Below the pieces are notes generated by a model. It worked only from the letters and a program-made list of their open reading frames with translations, was not told the DNA's origin and did not search any database. From the NCBI RefSeq assembly GCF_011752995.1, contig NZ_VWWL01000022.1:86037-150036 (forward strand): 64,000 bases of DNA, given 5' to 3'. The DNA is from Burkholderia sp. Ax-1724 (GTDB lineage: Bacteria > Pseudomonadota > Gammaproteobacteria > Burkholderiales > Burkholderiaceae). Of this stretch, positions 60,794-64,000 are shown piece after piece (the first letter of the stretch is position 1; every line of letters starts with the position of its first letter). A program made the translations under genes and the position numbers.

Positions 60794-62416
60794 ATGTTAC
60801 GTCTAAGCGAAATCAAACTCCCGCTCGATCATCCCGAAAGCGACCTCGAAGCGGCCGTCCGCGCGCGCCTCGCGGAACTCGGCGTGGCCAGGGACGGGCT
60901 CATCCGATGCACGGTGTTTCGCCGTGCGCACGACGCGCGCAAACGCGCCGACATCAAGCTCACCTACATCGTCGATGTCGAAGTAACGGATGAGGCGGCC
61001 GTGCTGAGGCGGCTCGCCGACGTGCCGCACTGCGGCGTGACGCCCGACATGAGCTACAAGTTCGTCGCAAAGGCGCCCGCGCAGTCGAATGCGCCGCGCC
61101 CGGTCGTGATCGGCATGGGGCCGTGCGGGCTGTTCGCGGGGCTGATCCTCGCGCAGATGGGCTTCCGGCCGATTATCCTGGAGCGCGGCAAGGCCGTGCG
61201 AGAGCGCACTAAAGATACGTTCGGCCTGTGGCGCAAGTCGGTGCTCAATCCGGAGTCGAACGTGCAGTTCGGCGAGGGCGGCGCGGGCACGTTCTCGGAC
61301 GGCAAGCTGTACAGCCAGATCAAGGACCCGAAACACTACGGCCGCAAGGTGCTCGACGAATTCGTGCGGGCCGGCGCGCCGGAAGACATTCTTTACCTGA
61401 GCCGGCCCCATATCGGCACGTTCCGGCTCGTCAGCATGGTCGAGAAGATGCGCGCGACGATCCACGAGCTGGGCGGCGAGGTGCGCTTCGAAACCCGTGT
61501 CGAGGACCTCGACATCGACGACGGCAAGGTGCGCGGGCTGAAGCTTTCCACGGGCGAGACGCTGCGCTGCGATCACGTCGTGCTCGCGGTCGGCCATAGT
61601 GCGCGCGATACGTTTCAGATGCTGCACGATCGCGGCGTTTATGTCGAAGCGAAGCCGTTTTCGCTCGGTTTTCGCATCGAGCATCCGCAAGGTGTGATCG
61701 ACCGCAGCCGTTTTGGCAAATTTGCCGGTCACAAACAACTGGGCGCAGCCGACTATAAGGTGGTGCACCACTGCAGCAACGGGCGCGCGGTCTACAGTTT
61801 CTGCATGTGCCCGGGCGGTACGGTGGTCGCGGCGACTTCCGAGCCGGGGCGCGTCGTCACGAACGGCATGAGCCAGTACTCGCGCGCCGAGCGTAATGCG
61901 AACGCCGGCATCGTGGTCGGCATTACGCCTGACGATTACCCCGGCGGACCGCTCGCCGGCATCGCTTTCCAGCGCAAGTGGGAAGAGCGGGCGTTCGAGC
62001 TCGGCGGCGGCAACTATATGGCGCCGGGCCAACTGGTCGGCGATTTCATCGCGGGGCGGCCGTCCACGTCGCTCGGCTCGGTGGTGCCGTCGTACAAGCC
62101 TGGCGTGCATCCGACCGATCTCAGCACCGCGCTGCCCGATTACGTGATCGAGGCGATCCGCGAAGCGCTGCCGCAGATGGAGAAGAAAATCGCCGGTTTT
62201 GCGATGCATGATGCGGTGCTGACGGGCGTCGAGACGAGAACGTCGTCGCCGGTCCGGGTGCGTCGCGGCGACGATTATCAGAGCGTGAACGTCGAAGGGC
62301 TGTATCCGGCGGGCGAGGGGGCCGGGTATGCCGGCGGGATTTATTCGGCAGCGATCGACGGGATCGAGGTTGCGGAAGCGCTCGCGCTGAAGCTCGTGGG
62401 AGAGCAGACGGCTTGA
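60794..62416 (+). CDS. NAD(P)/FAD-dependent oxidoreductase (COG2509-like)
   Basis: This 540-residue protein has an N-terminal ~95-residue domain (LRLSEIKLPLDHPESDLEAAVRARLAEL) and then an FAD-binding fold starting with VVIGMGPCGLFAGLILAQMGFRPIILERG. Further marks are NVQFGEGGAGTFSDGKLYSQIKDP, VLAVGHSARDTFQML, and the C-terminal GLYPAGEGAGYAGGIYSAAIDGI. The reaction is unknown. ATG 60794 is preferred over 60755 since MLRLSEIKLP matches the family start. It is divergent from paaA, across 249 bp. Confidence 0.88.
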   Translation: MLRLSEIKLPLDHPESDLEAAVRARLAELGVARDGLIRCTVFRRAHDARKRADIKLTYIVDVEVTDEAAVLRRLADVPHCGVTPDMSYKFVAKAPAQSNAPRPVVIGMGPCGLFAGLILAQMGFRPIILERGKAVRERTKDTFGLWRKSVLNPESNVQFGEGGAGTFSDGKLYSQIKDPKHYGRKVLDEFVRAGAPEDILYLSRPHIGTFRLVSMVEKMRATIHELGGEVRFETRVEDLDIDDGKVRGLKLSTGETLRCDHVVLAVGHSARDTFQMLHDRGVYVEAKPFSLGFRIEHPQGVIDRSRFGKFAGHKQLGAADYKVVHHCSNGRAVYSFCMCPGGTVVAATSEPGRVVTNGMSQYSRAERNANAGIVVGITPDDYPGGPLAGIAFQRKWEERAFELGGGNYMAPGQLVGDFIAGRPSTSLGSVVPSYKPGVHPTDLSTALPDYVIEAIREALPQMEKKIAGFAMHDAVLTGVETRTSSPVRVRRGDDYQSVNVEGLYPAGEGAGYAGGIYSAAIDGIEVAEALALKLVGEQTA

Positions 62417-62528
62417 ACTGCGGTGGCGGCGGCGTGCGCGCGGGCGGTGTACGTCGTTGGGTAGCGTTGTCCGCGATTGCCGCGGCGATCGGGCACAATG
62501 CGCGTTTCGCCCCGAACCGATCCTCCGA

Positions 62529-63806
62529 ATGACCATTCGCACCTTGGCGGCCGCCTGCGGCGCGGCGCTGCTTGCCCAATTCGCCTCCTTTGCCGTTTCC
62601 TCGAACGCTTTTGCCGCCGACACCTCCGGACACTGGGTCGCCGCATGGGCAACCGCGCTGCAGCCCATTCCGCAACGGGCCGAATTGCCCTCGCTTTATC
62701 GCGCCCCGGAAGTGGCCGGGCGCACGGTTCGCCAGATCGTTTATCCGACGCTGTCGGGGAAAAGTGCTCGCATTCACCTGAGCAATGCGTATGGCAAGAC
62801 GCCGCTCGTCATCGATGAGTTGCGCATTGCGCGCTCGGCGGGCGGCGCAGCAGCTGTCGGCGATGGGGTTCGCGTGACTTTCGGTGGTAAGGGGGCGTTG
62901 AGCATTCCGCCGGGTGGGGAGCTGGATAGTGATCCGATCGCGCTCGATATCGCTGAAGGCGCACCGTATGCGATCAGTGCGCTCATGGGGCCGGAGCAGC
63001 GGATTGTCGCCTGGCACCGCGTGTCGAACCAGGTGAATTATGTGTCGGCGCCCGGCAATCACGCGGCTGATCCTGCCGCCGCGGCGTTTCGTGGCCGGTT
63101 CACGCAATACGTGTGGGTGACGGGGTTGTCGGTGGAGGCCGCGGCGCAGTCGGCTGCCATCGCCGCGATCGGCGATTCGATTACCGACGGCATGCGCTCG
63201 AGCCTGAACCAGAACCGCCGCTGGCCGGATGCGCTGGCTCACCGGCTGGCAGGCAGTGGCGTGCAGTCGACCGCGATCGTGAATCTCGGTATTAGCGGCA
63301 ATCGGCTGCTGAGCGATTCACCCTGCTACGGCGACGCGCTCCTGAGCCGTTTTGAGCGCGACGTTTTGCGCCGGCCGGGCGTCAAGGTGGCGATCTTGCT
63401 GATCGGTATCAACGACATCAATTTTGCGGCGATGCCGCCGCATGGCGGGCTCGACTGCGATTTCCCGCATACGTCGGTGACGGCCGCCGACCTGATCGCC
63501 GGCTATCAGCGAGTGATCGCGGCCGCGCGGCGCGATGGCGTCAAGGTGTTCGGCGCGACGCTGACGCCGGCTTCGTTGCCGCCGGAGCGGGAAAATATCC
63601 GGCTCGCCGTCAACCAGTGGATTCGGAGCGGCCATGCTTTTGACGGCGTCGTGGATTTCGACGCGGTGTTGCGCGACCGGGCGCAGCCGGAGCGGTTGCA
63701 GCGCGCTTTCGATAGTGGCGATCACATTCATCCGAGCGATGCAGGCTATGCCGCAATGGCTGATGCCGTTCCGATCGAGGCTGTGGTGAGCGCGACGCGG
63801 AAGTGA
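62529..63806 (+). CDS. Secreted SGNH/GDSL hydrolase
   Basis: This 425-residue protein has a signal peptide (cleaved near NAFAAD). An N-terminal beta-rich region of ~190 residues is followed by an SGNH esterase domain: block I AIGDSITDG with nucleophile S217, block II NLGISGNRLL, block III ILLIGINDI and block V DHIHPS with D398 and H401. It probably hydrolyses an ester of a polysaccharide or lipid outside the cytoplasm; the substrate is unknown. ATG 62529 starts the signal peptide. Confidence 0.88.
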   Translation: MTIRTLAAACGAALLAQFASFAVSSNAFAADTSGHWVAAWATALQPIPQRAELPSLYRAPEVAGRTVRQIVYPTLSGKSARIHLSNAYGKTPLVIDELRIARSAGGAAAVGDGVRVTFGGKGALSIPPGGELDSDPIALDIAEGAPYAISALMGPEQRIVAWHRVSNQVNYVSAPGNHAADPAAAAFRGRFTQYVWVTGLSVEAAAQSAAIAAIGDSITDGMRSSLNQNRRWPDALAHRLAGSGVQSTAIVNLGISGNRLLSDSPCYGDALLSRFERDVLRRPGVKVAILLIGINDINFAAMPPHGGLDCDFPHTSVTAADLIAGYQRVIAAARRDGVKVFGATLTPASLPPERENIRLAVNQWIRSGHAFDGVVDFDAVLRDRAQPERLQRAFDSGDHIHPSDAGYAAMADAVPIEAVVSATRK

Positions 63807-63856
63807 ATCGCTGGAAGTAAGCACCAACATTTTTTAAGTGAAAGCGAAAATGGGGG

Positions 63857-63885
63857 TTGACGGAGTGGGAAACAGTCTCCATAAT
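63857..63885 (+). promoter_or_regulatory. Strong promoter, probable rrn P1
   Basis: TTGACG (63857-63862) and CATAAT (63880-63885) are separated by exactly 17 bases. An A/T-rich stretch (ACATTTTTTAAGTG) sits upstream like an UP element. The sequence that follows resembles a Burkholderia rRNA leader, so this is probably the main promoter of an rRNA operon. Confidence 0.75.
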
Positions 63886-63892
63886 CTCGTTT

Positions 63893-64000
63893 CTCTGCTG
63901 CAGACGCAGCGACGCGAACGAAGCGGTGCCGGGTGGTTTGGGTGCTGTGAGTTTGTGGACTGATCTTTAAAAACCAACAGCCGATAAGTGTGGGCGCTTG
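63893..64000 (+). other. Probable rRNA operon leader (16S gene begins beyond the window)
   Basis: Downstream of the strong promoter there is no ORF. The segment GATCTTTAAAAACCAACAG (63963-63981) resembles a boxA-type antitermination site, and the following CCGATAAGTGTGGGCGC is, from memory, typical of Burkholderia rrn leaders. The mature 16S rRNA is not reached in the window. Confidence 0.65.

Overview
The window is one dense stretch of GC-rich bacterial chromosome. Protein content points to a betaproteobacterium of the Burkholderia/Paraburkholderia group: DUF2957 and DUF2242 lipoproteins, the paaABCDE phenylacetyl-CoA epoxidase operon with a TetR regulator, fused indolepyruvate ferredoxin oxidoreductase, MaeB-type malic enzyme, pxpBCA 5-oxoprolinase, and an rrn leader at the right edge. 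Almost everything is core or soft-core metabolism. I see no insertion sequence, prophage, CRISPR array or tRNA gene.

Layout. 1-4718: the 3' part of a Dpp/Opp-type peptide ABC transporter operon, then a TraB/GumN-family protein. 5036-7546: a small type VI secretion islet made of an orphan Hcp tube protein, a DUF2778 (Tlde1-like L,D-transpeptidase-fold) effector and five tandem paralogous 92-residue membrane proteins repeated every 318 bp, probably its immunity genes. 7704-10939: the pxpA/pxpC/pxpB operon, preceded by an overlooked 36-codon membrane ORF that overlaps pxpB, and a divergent winged-helix regulator. 11005-16552: fthC, a soluble lytic transglycosylase, an NDUFA9-like protein, a GST and the CCA-adding enzyme. 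16787-24017: DUF2905, a MidA-type methyltransferase, a FolM-like/FolB-like pterin pair, ttcA, glmU and glmS. 24071-35128: accessory-looking genes, including a collagen-like lipoprotein, a rhomboid protease, small exported proteins, a second lytic transglycosylase, transporters, and an AT-rich gap with two perfect DnaA boxes. 35226-35320: a compact promoter-hairpin-terminator unit that looks like a small RNA with two anti-Shine-Dalgarno motifs. 35467-39261: OmpW and two DUF2957 lipoproteins. 39790-51466: argC, a PEBP protein, a response regulator, pyrE, an AAHS-like MFS transporter, maeB and indolepyruvate oxidoreductase. 52182-53967: hpd with a divergent Lrp/AsnC regulator around a clear dyad. 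54082-60608: a GNAT, TetR, DUF1835 and the paaABCDE operon with a palindromic operator lodged between the -35 and -10. 60794-63806: an FAD oxidoreductase and a secreted SGNH hydrolase. 63857-64000: a strong promoter and leader that appear to open a ribosomal RNA operon.

Functional themes are aromatic catabolism (phenylacetate through paa, tyrosine through hpd, indolepyruvate oxidoreductase, perhaps the MFS carrier), peptidoglycan and amino-sugar metabolism (glmU, glmS, two lytic transglycosylases), peptide and 5-oxoproline use (dpp, pxp), and interbacterial competition (the T6SS islet). The most novel material is the five-copy immunity array, the coupled pxp micro-ORF, the anti-SD small RNA and the collagen-stalk lipoprotein. 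All functional names are read from motifs and remembered family signatures; no database search was possible.
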